DNA of 55,165 nucleotides, taken from NCBI GenBank assembly GCA_025453675.1, contig JALOPW010000016.1:1-55165 (forward strand), read 5' to 3'. Of this stretch, positions 41,736 through 50,931 are shown piece by piece. The DNA comes from Methanolinea sp. GTDB taxonomy: Archaea; Halobacteriota; Methanomicrobia; Methanomicrobiales; Methanospirillaceae. Under the pieces are notes generated by a model that had not been told where the DNA came from, did not search any database, and worked only from the letters and a program-made list of their open reading frames with translations. The translations under genes and the position numbers were made by a program. Each line of letters starts with the position of its first letter. Position 1 is the first letter of the stretch.

Positions 41736-42449
41736 TCAACGGCATTTTCCGCAGGCCCTGCACACCTCGGGGATTGGGCGGAAACGTGTGCCCTTCTCGC
41801 AGAAGGGCTCGATATCGTCGGCATCACGGCGGTAATAAATGTGAGGCACAAGCGATATATGCGTGTAAGATCCGCATTCCAGTCCGAGCGACCTTGAGAT
41901 CTCCTGCTGGAGCGAGACCAGGGCATACATGTTCGCACCCGCTGCGGTGAGCATGTCATTGCTGCGGAATACGACCTTCATGTGCAGCAGCCCGTCGCGG
42001 GAGACGCACTGCACCAGCTGGAGGCAGGGGCAGTCATCCAGGTCCTCGTCGATTGCCGGGTTCCAGGTAACGGCAATCGCCCTCCGGGTTGCCGGGGCTT
42101 CGCGGATCTTCCGGGTAATGTAGCTGATCTGGTCCACATGGATATCCTCCCCGTTCTTCCGGATGAGCCCCCCACCCCAGTTGAAGAGGCGGTCGTGGTA
42201 GTCATACTCAAAAATCGCATCAGAGCCATCTATCAGGTTCCTTGCATACTGCTCTATGAACCGCTGCTGGAACCGCGAACAGGGGCTGACCATCGGAGGG
42301 CTTGCCGGCCGCTCCACCCGCATGGCCACCTCTTCGAACTCCACCGTAGCCTCCCTGTCTTCGGTCTCGAGAATCCATCCCTTCTCGAGGATCATCCTCA
42401 CCACCTGCTCGTGGGCTGATGCCAGGGTGGGGGCCTTGAGAATACGCAT
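41736..42449 (-). CDS. thyA: Archaeal-type thymidylate synthase
   Basis: This enzyme methylates dUMP to dTMP. The 237-residue archaeal form contains FEYDYHDRLFNW, TRRAIAVTWNP, CPCLQLVQ with catalytic Cys (C142), and FRSNDMLTAAGANMYALVSLQQ. It is shorter than bacterial ThyA, as in other methanogens that use a methanopterin-type C1 donor. The C-terminal CRACGKC is an added Cys cluster that may bind metal. It is divergent from the S-layer gene. Confidence 0.92.
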   Translation of the reverse strand: MRILKAPTLASAHEQVVRMILEKGWILETEDREATVEFEEVAMRVERPASPPMVSPCSRFQQRFIEQYARNLIDGSDAIFEYDYHDRLFNWGGGLIRKNGEDIHVDQISYITRKIREAPATRRAIAVTWNPAIDEDLDDCPCLQLVQCVSRDGLLHMKVVFRSNDMLTAAGANMYALVSLQQEISRSLGLECGSYTHISLVPHIYYRRDADDIEPFCEKGTRFRPIPEVCRACGKCR

Positions 42450-42904
42450 GTATCAATATGGAGCAGGGAAGAGTAGTTAATGTAGTGCAGGCGAGTCCGT
42501 GATGCCGGTTGTATAGGGTACCCACCCGGATTCATCCCGGGTTTGCACTGTCCAATCAATCCAGGGATTAAAATGGACTGGTTTTTTGGAATGTTCTGGT
42601 GCGCGTGGAGAAAAAGGGGATTCTGCCAGTGCGACGATTGGTGAACCCGGTGCTGCATGACAGTGAACGATAAAAACCGGCGTTCTCATACTCTTTGCCG
42701 AATTAAACGCCTGCATACTGATATATCCCCCCTGGATCGACCAAAAAGGATATATTAAGTGTTCCACAAATATTGAATCATATTCCGTTATTCGGAGTAT
42801 GGAGCATGGTGGAATTGCCATTCGACACCTGTCGATGGCGGTTCTGACGTGTGCATTGGATTCGAACGTTCAGGATTTGGACATGAGTTAAGGAGGACAA
42901 AGAG
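42450..42904 (+). promoter_or_regulatory. S-layer gene promoter and structured leader
   Basis: GATATATTAAG (TATA, about 42749-42759) with an A-rich BRE just upstream predicts transcription start near 42779. There a stem-loop begins: CATATTCCG (42779-42787), loop TTATT, CGGAGTATG (42793-42801), all nine pairs formed with one G-U. The leader is about 125 nt and ends in AAGGAGG (about 42892-42898). Nothing else recognisable lies in the first 250 bases of the region. Confidence 0.7.
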
Positions 42905-45448
42905 ATGATTAAGCGTTTTAGCCTTGCACTGATTGCCTTGGTTGCACTGGCTGCCCTGATGCTTCCCGCATCCGCGGCCGTAATCAAGACCATCCCTGCA
43001 GGCGGAGATGTGTTCATCGGTGAAGAGGGTCTTGATATCACCGCAGGACTCGGAGCAGCGACCCAGATTGCATACTGGGCACCCGGGACCGCGACAACCG
43101 ATCAACCGACCACCACCATCACCGTAGGGACACCGGCCAGCTACTACATTTCCCCGCAGATATTTGTCGGGAAAGCAGGAACCTGGTACCAGTGGACTGG
43201 AGTAAGGGGAGCAGCCGTATTCAACGTGGTGGACCCTGCCCTGACTGTCAAGGTCTGGGACAACACCGCGAACAAGGATGTGACCGGCAAGTCCGTGCCA
43301 CCGGGCAACTACCTGAACTTCAGGATTGAGACCAACACCTACTCGGTCACCCAGAGGGCTGACGCAGCAGGCAAGGGATTCGTCAACATCCGTGTCAAGA
43401 CTGCGGATGGTGCAACCTACACCGCACTGTTCCAGACGACCGCTGTGAATATCCCGCTGACCAACGTGGCACCCAACAGTGACCTGTTTTACTGGACCAC
43501 TGTGGCAGCAGCTTCCGGATGGAACACTGCAGTCCTTGATTCAAATGGCGCAAGGATGTACAAGGCCGGCACCTACACCGTCTTTGGCGAACTTGACCTG
43601 AACAAGATCAAGGACAACTACAAGGCACCCGACGGCACCGACTACACCGGCAAGACCATCTCGGCTACCCAGACCGTCATCATCGCGTCTGACACCGTGA
43701 AGATCGAGGCCAGCAAGGATGTCGTCGTCCGTGGCAACCCGTTCTCGGTGACCATCACCGGAAGGCCGAACACCTATTACGTCGTGTGGGCCAAGGGAAC
43801 CGGACAGATGAGTGGTGACGTGCTTGACCAGCCCCCGCTCCTCGTTGAGAGCCAGAAGGACGTTGTGTCCAACACCTTCATCGGGCAGTACCAGTACGAG
43901 GGCGGTGCAACCCGCAGCGTAGCACAGGACGTCCCGGCTCTGCCGAGCCCGTTCCGCTACTACGCGGCTGCAAAGACCTCCAACAGCGGAACCATCACTG
44001 TCGGATGGGTAACTTCCCAGGCCACCAAGGACAAGAAGTACACCTTCCGTGTAGAGAGGGGCCCTGGTGCACTGGCAATCACCGACCCGACCTGGCGCGA
44101 CGCCCTTTACGCTGACCAGTTCAAGTCAGACGAGGTCGATGTCAAGGTCGAGAAGGGAACCGTGACTGTTGTTGCTTCTGGCGACCAGAGTTACTTCCTC
44201 GGCCAGGAGATCAAGCTGACCGGGACCAACTCCGAGACCGACACCGTCTACCTCTTCCTCACCGGCCCGAACCTCCCCACCCAGGGTGGAAGGCTCACCG
44301 ACCCGAGGACTGGCGTTGTAAACGGTAACCCTGCCACATTCACCCCCGCTGATGTCCTCGATGACAACACCTGGGAGTACAAGTGGCAGACCGCCAACCT
44401 GAACATCGACGCAGGTACCTACACCGTCTATGCAGTTGCCACTGCATCTGACAGGAACAACCTCGCCGACACCCAGTACGCCACCGTCTCCATCATCATC
44501 AGGAAACCGTTCGTGACCGCAGTCGCATCCCAGTCCACCATCGCCCAGGGTGACAAGTTCTACATCCGCGGCGTGGCAGAGGGTCAGCCCTCTCAGGGTG
44601 TGCAGATCTGGATCATGGGCAAGAACTTCGTAGATGTTCAGACCGAGAGCGTCAACAACGACGGTAGCTTCGAGTATGAGGTGAACCAGGGAATGACCTC
44701 CAACATGGCTGCCGGGCAGTACTTCGTGGTCGTCCAGCACCCGATGTACAACGACAGGCTCGATGTGAACCCGAGAACCGCCGACGGAGTAATCTACCGC
44801 CAGGTTGTCGGGCCTTACCCCGTTGCAAACTCCGTGCTCTTCCTCCTCAATGGACAGGGCAGCCTTCAGGGATCTGACGCTGCAGAGGCACTGGTCGTGG
44901 CACTCGACAACGCAGCTGTTGATGATACCTACACCAAGCTGCAGTTCCTGGTCGAGGCACCCACCATCAAGATCTCCCCGATCACTGAGAAGCAGGTAGG
45001 AGAGAAATTCGAGCTCAAGGGCACCACCAACCTGGCCGTCGATGACGAGCTCCTGGTTGAGGTCGTCTCCTCGTCTTTCCAGCCTACCCAGAAGACCCAG
45101 AGCGGTGAGTTCAGCGGTTCAACCGGCACTATAAAGGTCCAGAAGGGAACCGAAGGCTTCAACACCTGGTCCTTCCCTGTCGACACCACCACCTTCAAGC
45201 CCGATGAGTACATCGTGCAGGTCTCTGGTGTGACCGTGGACGTGACTTCGACTGCACTCTTCAATGTTGTCGAAGTGAAGCCGACCACGATTCCGACCAC
45301 AGCGCCGCCCACACCGGTGACCACTGTTGCAACCCCTGTGCCGACCACCCCGACCCCGACCCCGACCCCGACAACTCCGGGATTCGGTGCCCTGGTCGCC
45401 TTGATCGGCCTTGGTGCAGTGGCCTTCCTCATCGTGCGCAAGCACTGA
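42905..45448 (+). CDS. Major surface (S-layer type) protein with PGF-CTERM-like anchor
   Basis: The 847-residue secreted protein has a signal peptide (residues 1-25, ALVALAALMLPASAA), an N-terminal DUF3821-like domain (DVFIGEEGLDITAG, TQIAYWAPGT), several tandem Ig-like beta domains, each with TDTVYLFLTGPN- or SGDQSYFLGQEIKLTG-like strands, a Thr/Pro linker (about residues 786-824) and a terminal PGFGALVALIGLGAVAFLI plus RKH. The end is a PGF-CTERM signal, cut and lipid-linked by archaeosortase A in known archaea. Clean codon use and a strong GGAGG site suggest high expression. It probably forms the cell wall. Confidence 0.92.
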   Translation: MIKRFSLALIALVALAALMLPASAAVIKTIPAGGDVFIGEEGLDITAGLGAATQIAYWAPGTATTDQPTTTITVGTPASYYISPQIFVGKAGTWYQWTGVRGAAVFNVVDPALTVKVWDNTANKDVTGKSVPPGNYLNFRIETNTYSVTQRADAAGKGFVNIRVKTADGATYTALFQTTAVNIPLTNVAPNSDLFYWTTVAAASGWNTAVLDSNGARMYKAGTYTVFGELDLNKIKDNYKAPDGTDYTGKTISATQTVIIASDTVKIEASKDVVVRGNPFSVTITGRPNTYYVVWAKGTGQMSGDVLDQPPLLVESQKDVVSNTFIGQYQYEGGATRSVAQDVPALPSPFRYYAAAKTSNSGTITVGWVTSQATKDKKYTFRVERGPGALAITDPTWRDALYADQFKSDEVDVKVEKGTVTVVASGDQSYFLGQEIKLTGTNSETDTVYLFLTGPNLPTQGGRLTDPRTGVVNGNPATFTPADVLDDNTWEYKWQTANLNIDAGTYTVYAVATASDRNNLADTQYATVSIIIRKPFVTAVASQSTIAQGDKFYIRGVAEGQPSQGVQIWIMGKNFVDVQTESVNNDGSFEYEVNQGMTSNMAAGQYFVVVQHPMYNDRLDVNPRTADGVIYRQVVGPYPVANSVLFLLNGQGSLQGSDAAEALVVALDNAAVDDTYTKLQFLVEAPTIKISPITEKQVGEKFELKGTTNLAVDDELLVEVVSSSFQPTQKTQSGEFSGSTGTIKVQKGTEGFNTWSFPVDTTTFKPDEYIVQVSGVTVDVTSTALFNVVEVKPTTIPTTAPPTPVTTVATPVPTTPTPTPTPTTPGFGALVALIGLGAVAFLIVRKH

Positions 45449-45691
45449 ACACCAAAATCTACCTTTTTTCTGCTTAAATTCCCCTCCGTGGGGCCGGTTT
45501 GGGATTGCCTGCAGCGACAGGAGCCATTCAGAAGGGATCTTTTTGGTATTCTGCCCTGAAATGCAGAAACCAATTATATCATACCCGGCAACGTATCTAT
45601 TGCCAGACGCAGTATCCATGGTTGGCAGGGTCGAAGATATCCTGGCCATCATTTGGAGGATTACGACTGCGAACCTCCCGGAGAAAACAGA
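45449..45691. other. Spacer with T-run terminator and AMP phosphorylase promoter
   Basis: A T-run (CCTTTTTTCTG, about 45466-45476) just past the S-layer stop is a likely archaeal terminator. CAATTATATCAT at about 45569-45580 is a candidate TATA box for the next gene, giving a leader of about 85-90 nt. Confidence 0.5.
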
Positions 45692-47218
45692 ATGAAGCTC
45701 ACCGCCAAGCTGGTTGATATCGGCACACGGGAAGTCCTCCTGCATATCGAGGATTCGAGGAATATCGGAGTGCTCCCGGGAGATCGTATACAGATCCTCA
45801 ACGAGACTACAGGGATCTCTGTTGCAGCGTTCATCGATACCACGACCACGCTCCTGCCAAAAGGGACCATAGGCATATACCAGGTCACCAATCAACGCCT
45901 GCAGATTGCAGATGGATCAGTAGTTGAGGTGCGTAAGGCCGAGAGGCCTGTCACCCTCGATTACATCAAGAAGAAGATGGACGGGCTGCATCTCTCGAAA
46001 GATGAGACCTATGCCGTGATCAGGGATGTGGTCTCCGATAACCTCTCACCTGCGGAACTGACTGCCTACATCACCTCCTGCTACATCAACGAGATGGACA
46101 TGGACGAGGTGGAGCACCTCACCAGGGCCATGGTGGACACGGGAGAGCGGCTGACGTTTCATGCCCATCCCATCGTGGACAAGCATTCCATCGGGGGGGT
46201 GCCGGGGAACAAGATCTCCCTCCTCGTAGTTCCCATCATCGCCGCAAGCGGCCTCAAGATTCCAAAGACCAGTTCACGGGCTATCACCGGGGCGGGGGGC
46301 ACGGCCGATCTCATGGAGGTGCTGGCCCCCGTGGATTTTTCGGCTGCGGAGGTGCAGCGGATGACCGAGAGGGTGGGAGCGGTCATTGTGTGGGGAGGGG
46401 CCACCAACATCGCGCCCGCGGACGACAAGATCATCATCCAGGAGTATCCCTTCCGCATCGATGCCAGGGGGCAGATGCTCGCGAGTGTGATGGCCAAAAA
46501 GTATGCGGTCGGTGCCGACCTCGTGGTGATCGATATCCCGGTGGGGACGCATACCAAGGTAGTCACCGCCCAGGAAGGGAGGAAACTTGCCCGCGAATTC
46601 ATTGAACTCGGGGATCGACTGAATATGCAGGTGGAGTGCGCCATCACCTACGGGGACTCGCCCGTGGGGAGGAGCATCGGTCCAAATCTTGAGGTAATGG
46701 AGGCTCTTCGTATCCTTGAAGGCGGGGATACTCCGGGATCGCTCCTGCAGAAGAGTGTCGCCATCGCAGGGATGGCACTTGAGATGTCCGGGAAGGCGGC
46801 AAGGGGGATGGGTGCACAGATGGCAGAAGACATCCTCAGGAGAGGGGATGCTCTGAAAAAATTCCTCCAGATCATCGAGATCCAGGGAGGAGACCCCAAA
46901 ATAAGGTCAGATGATATCGAGCCCGGGAAGTACCAGTTCGTAGTCAATTCACCTGCCACAGGGTATGTCATCGAGCTGAATAACCGGGCCCTGATAAGCC
47001 TGGCCAGGACTGCCGGGGCACCCCATGACCGGGGGGCCGGAATCCTGCTCCATGCAAAGAAGGGGAGCCGGGTAGAGAAAGGGCAGCCGATCTTCAGCAT
47101 ATTTGCCGACCGGAACTGGAGACTCCAGAAGGCCCTCGAGGAGGGCAGGCAGCTGATGCCGGTGCTTGTGGAGGGGATGCTCCTCGACCGGGTGCCGCAT
47201 GACACCCGATGGGGATGA
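45692..47218 (+). CDS. deoA: AMP phosphorylase (DeoA family)
   Basis: The archaeal enzyme phosphorolyses AMP (also CMP, UMP) to ribose-1,5-bisphosphate and base. It has the extra N-terminal domain of about 80 residues ([20 protein letters not shown]...[10 protein letters not shown]), then the phosphorylase core: [64 protein letters not shown] and a barrel-sandwich C-terminus ([18 protein letters not shown]). ATG 45692 (GGAG upstream) fits the family start better than the frame start at 45653. R15P isomerase and form III RuBisCO, its known partners, are not in the window. Confidence 0.96.
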   Translation: MKLTAKLVDIGTREVLLHIEDSRNIGVLPGDRIQILNETTGISVAAFIDTTTTLLPKGTIGIYQVTNQRLQIADGSVVEVRKAERPVTLDYIKKKMDGLHLSKDETYAVIRDVVSDNLSPAELTAYITSCYINEMDMDEVEHLTRAMVDTGERLTFHAHPIVDKHSIGGVPGNKISLLVVPIIAASGLKIPKTSSRAITGAGGTADLMEVLAPVDFSAAEVQRMTERVGAVIVWGGATNIAPADDKIIIQEYPFRIDARGQMLASVMAKKYAVGADLVVIDIPVGTHTKVVTAQEGRKLAREFIELGDRLNMQVECAITYGDSPVGRSIGPNLEVMEALRILEGGDTPGSLLQKSVAIAGMALEMSGKAARGMGAQMAEDILRRGDALKKFLQIIEIQGGDPKIRSDDIEPGKYQFVVNSPATGYVIELNNRALISLARTAGAPHDRGAGILLHAKKGSRVEKGQPIFSIFADRNWRLQKALEEGRQLMPVLVEGMLLDRVPHDTRWG

Positions 47219-47425
47219 TCTGATCATTATTCCAGCCTGAATTTTCACTTTTTTTGGTGTCCAGGCACCCGATACTGGTCCCGGGGGATGCTGTGAGGTC
47301 ACGCCCTGCGCCACGCATACCCGGTTACGCCTGGGATCAACGGGACACACTTCTTATCCCATTTTGATGGTGATGTTCAGCGTGCTACCAATCAACTGAT
47401 ATAGAGAGAGCGCCGATATCAGTTT

Positions 47426-48817
47426 ATGCAAAGGATTGAGACCTGTTTTGTTTTTGCACTCCTCTCCATGCTGCTCTTCACCGGGCCGGCCCTGGGGGTC
47501 ACGGTGCTGGTGAACGTCTACGAGAAGGAGGGGAACATCACGCCTCTCTCCGGGGCATCCCTGTATGCGAACGGTGCGCTGGTAGGGAAATCGGATAGCG
47601 GGGGCAATATCGAGTTCTCCCACCCCGGGACTGATTTCATCAGTATCAGCGTCGAGAAACTCGGGTATTCGCCATGGAGCGGGGACATCGGGGTCAATAC
47701 CACCACGCTACTGGTGGAGATGAGCAAAAAGAAAGTGCCCCTCCTTGTACAGGTCTATGATACCGACACCCTGGCGAATGTACCCGGGGCCAGTGTGTGC
47801 ATCAGGGACGGGGGGAGCAGGAATACCAGCCAAACAGACGCAAACGGGACGAGCTCCTTCATTGTCACGGGAGATTCGGTGTATATACTGGAGATTTCGG
47901 CTACCAATTACAGGACTTTCAGTGACCAGGTAGAGGTCGGGCTTGACCAGAAGACCGTCCAGGCCATGCTCTTTCGTGACGACCGCTTCTCTGTCCAGGT
48001 GAAGGATGAGGAGACCGGCAATCCCCTTGCCGGTGCATCTGTGTCCGTGGATGGCACGGACAGGGGGGTTACCGATCAAAAAGGGGTCGTGACGCTTGCC
48101 CTCCCCCGTGAGAAGGTCTACATGGTCCAGGTCCGGATGGAGGGATACGAGGACTATCACGAACGGCAGATCGTGGAGAAAGACCAGGCCCTGATCACCA
48201 TCAGCATCAGGAAATCCCCGTACAGCGTGTTTGTCTCGGTCTACAACGAGGAGAGGAACCCGGTGGAGGGTGCGGTGGTCCTGGTTGACGGCCTGCCCCA
48301 GGGGAGCACCAACCGGTACGGGAGGCTGCAACTGGCCAATCTCACGCTCGGAAAATACCAGCTCGAGGTCAGGCACCCGGGTTTTATGACCCGTCAGCAG
48401 CAGTTGCAGGTCACGATCCAGGGAGATGACGTCCCTGTTGACCTGGAATACCTCGGTGTGAACGTCTCCATCACTACCCTGGAGGACGGCTCGATCCCCG
48501 TGCCCGGGGTCACGGTATTCATAAACGGGAAAGAGGAAGGAACTACACGCGATGACGGTACCCTCTTTTCCCGCATGAGGCTGGATACACCCTACGTAAT
48601 CTCTGCAGAGAAAGAAGGGTATAATCCCGCAAAGGTGGAGAAGGTGTTCTCATCACAGAATGAGACCGCACCTCTGATCATACCCATGGAGAGGAGCATT
48701 AACTGGCTGATGGTAGGGGTGGTGCTGGCAGTGGTAGTGGCAGCCTGCCTGGCGGCAGTCATCCTGCTGAAGAGGAGAGGGCCAGGAAAAATGCACGGAC
48801 ACCGCGGAGGACTATAA
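47426..48817 (+). CDS. Surface protein with five PEGA/carboxypeptidase-regulatory-like repeats
   Basis: A signal peptide (FVFALLSMLLFTGPALG) is followed by about five beta-sandwich repeats of 75-80 residues, each with a P-x-x-G-A-x-V-x-V-D/N-G core (LSGASLYANGALVGKSD, LAGASVSVDGTDRGVTD, VEGAVVLVDGLPQGSTN, VPGVTVFINGKEEGTTR) and a GY.....V...N end. A single transmembrane helix (VGVVLAVVVAACLAAVIL) and basic tail end it, so it is exposed outside the cell. Such repeats probably bind surface glycans or proteins. The spacer to the deoA gene is about 207 bp. Confidence 0.88.
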   Translation: MQRIETCFVFALLSMLLFTGPALGVTVLVNVYEKEGNITPLSGASLYANGALVGKSDSGGNIEFSHPGTDFISISVEKLGYSPWSGDIGVNTTTLLVEMSKKKVPLLVQVYDTDTLANVPGASVCIRDGGSRNTSQTDANGTSSFIVTGDSVYILEISATNYRTFSDQVEVGLDQKTVQAMLFRDDRFSVQVKDEETGNPLAGASVSVDGTDRGVTDQKGVVTLALPREKVYMVQVRMEGYEDYHERQIVEKDQALITISIRKSPYSVFVSVYNEERNPVEGAVVLVDGLPQGSTNRYGRLQLANLTLGKYQLEVRHPGFMTRQQQLQVTIQGDDVPVDLEYLGVNVSITTLEDGSIPVPGVTVFINGKEEGTTRDDGTLFSRMRLDTPYVISAEKEGYNPAKVEKVFSSQNETAPLIIPMERSINWLMVGVVLAVVVAACLAAVILLKRRGPGKMHGHRGGL

Positions 48818-49090
48818 ACCCGGATCAGAAGTGCCGGATGGCATCTTCACCCCCCGGAATCCCTTCCGGGAGACCGCGACATGCATTCAGCGGGTTGATC
48901 ACGTCCCCCATCTCCCTGCTCTATGAAAAGACCGGGTTTTATCACAGTATAAACCGGGTGAATCCCGAAACTGTCACACAGTGTGGTGGCCTGCACCTTC
49001 TTCACGTGAGCTTCATTTTTCGTTTGGATTGCAACACGACTTTCACCAGATAGCAGAGTCTGGCTGATGCTCTTCGTTCCACTCAGTGAA
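48818..49090. other. Intergenic region before repeat copy E
   Basis: No gene is recognised. ACTGTCACACAGTGTGG contains a short CACAC...GTGTG-type inverted repeat near 48970-48986. A-rich and pyrimidine stretches precede repeat copy E. Confidence 0.5.
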
Positions 49091-49232
49091 AGAATGAAAA
49101 TGCCGTATCCGCGGTTATCATCAGGGGGGGCATGTGACCCGACGGTCTCATGTGCGTTTCATTCGAACACACTCTGAACTCCTTTCTGGATTTCAGGCAT
49201 ATCTTATGAAAATGGCGAAGCCATTTTCATTC
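49091..49232 (+). repeat. Dispersed mosaic repeat, copy E
   Basis: Core with a diverged hairpin (AATGAAAATGCCG...GCGGTTATCAT), seven Gs, CATGTGACCCGACGG and TCTCATGTGCGTTTCATT, then CACTCTGAACTCCTTTCTGG and a perfect hairpin ATGAAAATGGC-GAA-GCCATTTTCAT ending 10 bp from tRNA-Arg. Confidence 0.87.
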
Positions 49233-49241
49233 AAAAAGAAG

Positions 49242-49313
49242 CGGACCCAGCGGGAATCGAACCCGCGTCCTTGGGTCCGAAGCCCAAGAGGATATCCTCT
49301 ACCCCATGGATCC
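49242..49313 (-). tRNA. tRNA-Arg (TCG)
   Basis: A 72-nt cloverleaf with acceptor GGATCCA/TGGGTCC (one G-U), discriminator G, anticodon TCG in CTTCGGA, and T-loop GTTCGATTC. TTAATAGG (49336-49343, minus strand) is about 27 bp upstream and may serve as its TATA box. Confidence 0.96.
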
Positions 49314-49370
49314 GTCACAGGCGTTGGCAGGACAACCTATTAAGCATTTTCTGTTGTATTGATCTGTACG

Positions 49371-49808
49371 ATGATCCTGTCGTCATCCGAGATCACCAGG
49401 CGCCTCTCCGGGAGCAGCATGGAGGGCGACCTGGTCATAGAACCCTATAGCGACGAATGCCAGCAGCCAGCGTCCTACGATCTCAGGGTGGGTGGCGATT
49501 TTGTCCTGCCCCCCCGGGTGTGTACCCTGGTAAATACCCTGGAAAGGGTTGAACTACCCCCCGACCTCGCGGCGACGCTGAGGTGCCGGTCATCATTCGG
49601 GAGGAAGGGTGTTTTGGTCACCGCGGGCTTTGTAGATCCGGGTTTTCGTGGGCAACTGACCCTCTGCCTGGTGAACATGGGCGCAGAGCACCTTACCATC
49701 CGGAAATTTGAACGGGTGGTCCAGATGATACTCCATCAGGTCACCGATGGACAGGGCAGGTATAGCGGCCGTTACCAGGACAGTACCGGGGTTATCCAGG
49801 CGAGATAG
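49371..49808 (+). CDS. dcd: dCTP deaminase
   Basis: Dcd makes dUTP from dCTP (some archaeal forms also make dUMP). The short 145-residue form keeps the trimeric dUTPase-like core: ASYDLRVGGDFVLPP, LRCRSSFGRKGVLVTAGFVDPGFRGQLTLCLVN with the Ser/Arg and Glu-region residues, and a Gln-containing C-terminus. ATG 49371 is about 30 bp below CTATTAAG and has no SD, so a leaderless mRNA is likely. It is 1 bp from the NrpR-like gene. Confidence 0.9.
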   Translation: MILSSSEITRRLSGSSMEGDLVIEPYSDECQQPASYDLRVGGDFVLPPRVCTLVNTLERVELPPDLAATLRCRSSFGRKGVLVTAGFVDPGFRGQLTLCLVNMGAEHLTIRKFERVVQMILHQVTDGQGRYSGRYQDSTGVIQAR

Positions 49809-49809
49809 A

Positions 49810-50757
49810 ATGATTCGGACAGAAAGGAAGTATATCGAGATCCTGCGCATCCTCAAAGAGCACAGGGAGCCGATGGGTGCGAAGCGCCTCTCTGAGCTGA
49901 TGGCTGAGCGCGGCTTTGTGCTGAGTGACCGGGCGGTGCAATATTACCTCCGGTACCTCGACGAGATGGGATTTACCGAGAAAGTCGGGAACATGGGCCG
50001 CATTCTCACTCCCTACGGCAAGGAAGAGACCGAGAGTGCACTGGTGGGGGACAGGATCGGATTCATCATCTCAAAACTGGAGCGCCTGGCGTTCAGGAGC
50101 ACGTTCGATCCCGAGACGAGCACGGGAGATGTCGCCTACAACCTCTCTCTCGTTCCTGAAGAGAGGCTACCGGAGGCCATGGTCGCCTTTGATGAAGTTA
50201 TCGCTGCGCGTTGCGGTTTTTTCTCCAGTTACCGGGTTATCGACAAGGACCCCCGGGTCCCCGCCGGGAGCGCGGGGATCATGAGCATCTGCAGCATCAC
50301 CATGGACGGGGTATTCCAGCGGCGCGGCATACCTGTGAAGATGGCATACGGGGGACGCCTTGCCATTCAGCATGATGAGGCCACCCGTTTTCTGGACCTC
50401 ATAGGATACCGGGGCACGACGATTGACCCCCTCCAGCTCTTCATCTCTGCGGGACTGACTTCGCTCTCGTCGCTGGTCTCCACCGGGACCGGGACGGGTC
50501 TTGCGAATGTCAGGGAGATCCCGTCCCTCGGGGAAGGAAAAGCCCGCGAGATTGTGGCCCAGATGAAAAGAGCGGGTTTTGTCTTCCCGGTGGCCATGGG
50601 AACCTCGGTCTTCAACCTGGTATCAGACCCCTACCGCCTCTCCATCGTGGCGTTCTCAGGGATGAATTTCGTGGCAAATACTGTCGAGAAAGGCATCCCA
50701 ATCAGGACGGAGATCGGGGCAGGGAACGTCCCATTCTCAAAGATTCTCCAGGACTGA
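49810..50757 (+). CDS. NrpR-like nitrogen regulator (wHTH plus one DUF128 domain)
   Basis: An N-terminal RNase-R-type winged helix (EILRILKEHREPMGAKRLSELM...SDRAVQYYLRYLDEMGF) is followed by one NRD/DUF128 domain of about 230 residues (DVAYNLSLVPEERL, SICSITMDGVFQRRGIPVKMAYGGRL, GTGTGLANVREIPSLG, ESSF-type end). NrpR represses nitrogen assimilation genes and senses 2-oxoglutarate. One NRD copy, not two, makes this a short form. It starts directly after dcd; targets cannot be named. Confidence 0.9.
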   Translation: MIRTERKYIEILRILKEHREPMGAKRLSELMAERGFVLSDRAVQYYLRYLDEMGFTEKVGNMGRILTPYGKEETESALVGDRIGFIISKLERLAFRSTFDPETSTGDVAYNLSLVPEERLPEAMVAFDEVIAARCGFFSSYRVIDKDPRVPAGSAGIMSICSITMDGVFQRRGIPVKMAYGGRLAIQHDEATRFLDLIGYRGTTIDPLQLFISAGLTSLSSLVSTGTGTGLANVREIPSLGEGKAREIVAQMKRAGFVFPVAMGTSVFNLVSDPYRLSIVAFSGMNFVANTVEKGIPIRTEIGAGNVPFSKILQD

Positions 50758-50931
50758 CCGGGAGGATACCTCCTGCTGTTCTCCAGGGAAACCCCGATCT
50801 CCCCATTTCTCCTTCTTCTTCAGGAGATTCACGCAAAAAACCCATGCCCTTCCCCTCTGACCGAAAGGTGTCCGGATCTTGACATCAGAGGGGGGTGGAG
50901 GGATCTCCATCAACGGATCCGGTGTTCTCTT

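Noticed and set aside
48838-49053. 71-codon frame before repeat copy E
   Set aside because: Composition is not protein-like and there is no start signal.
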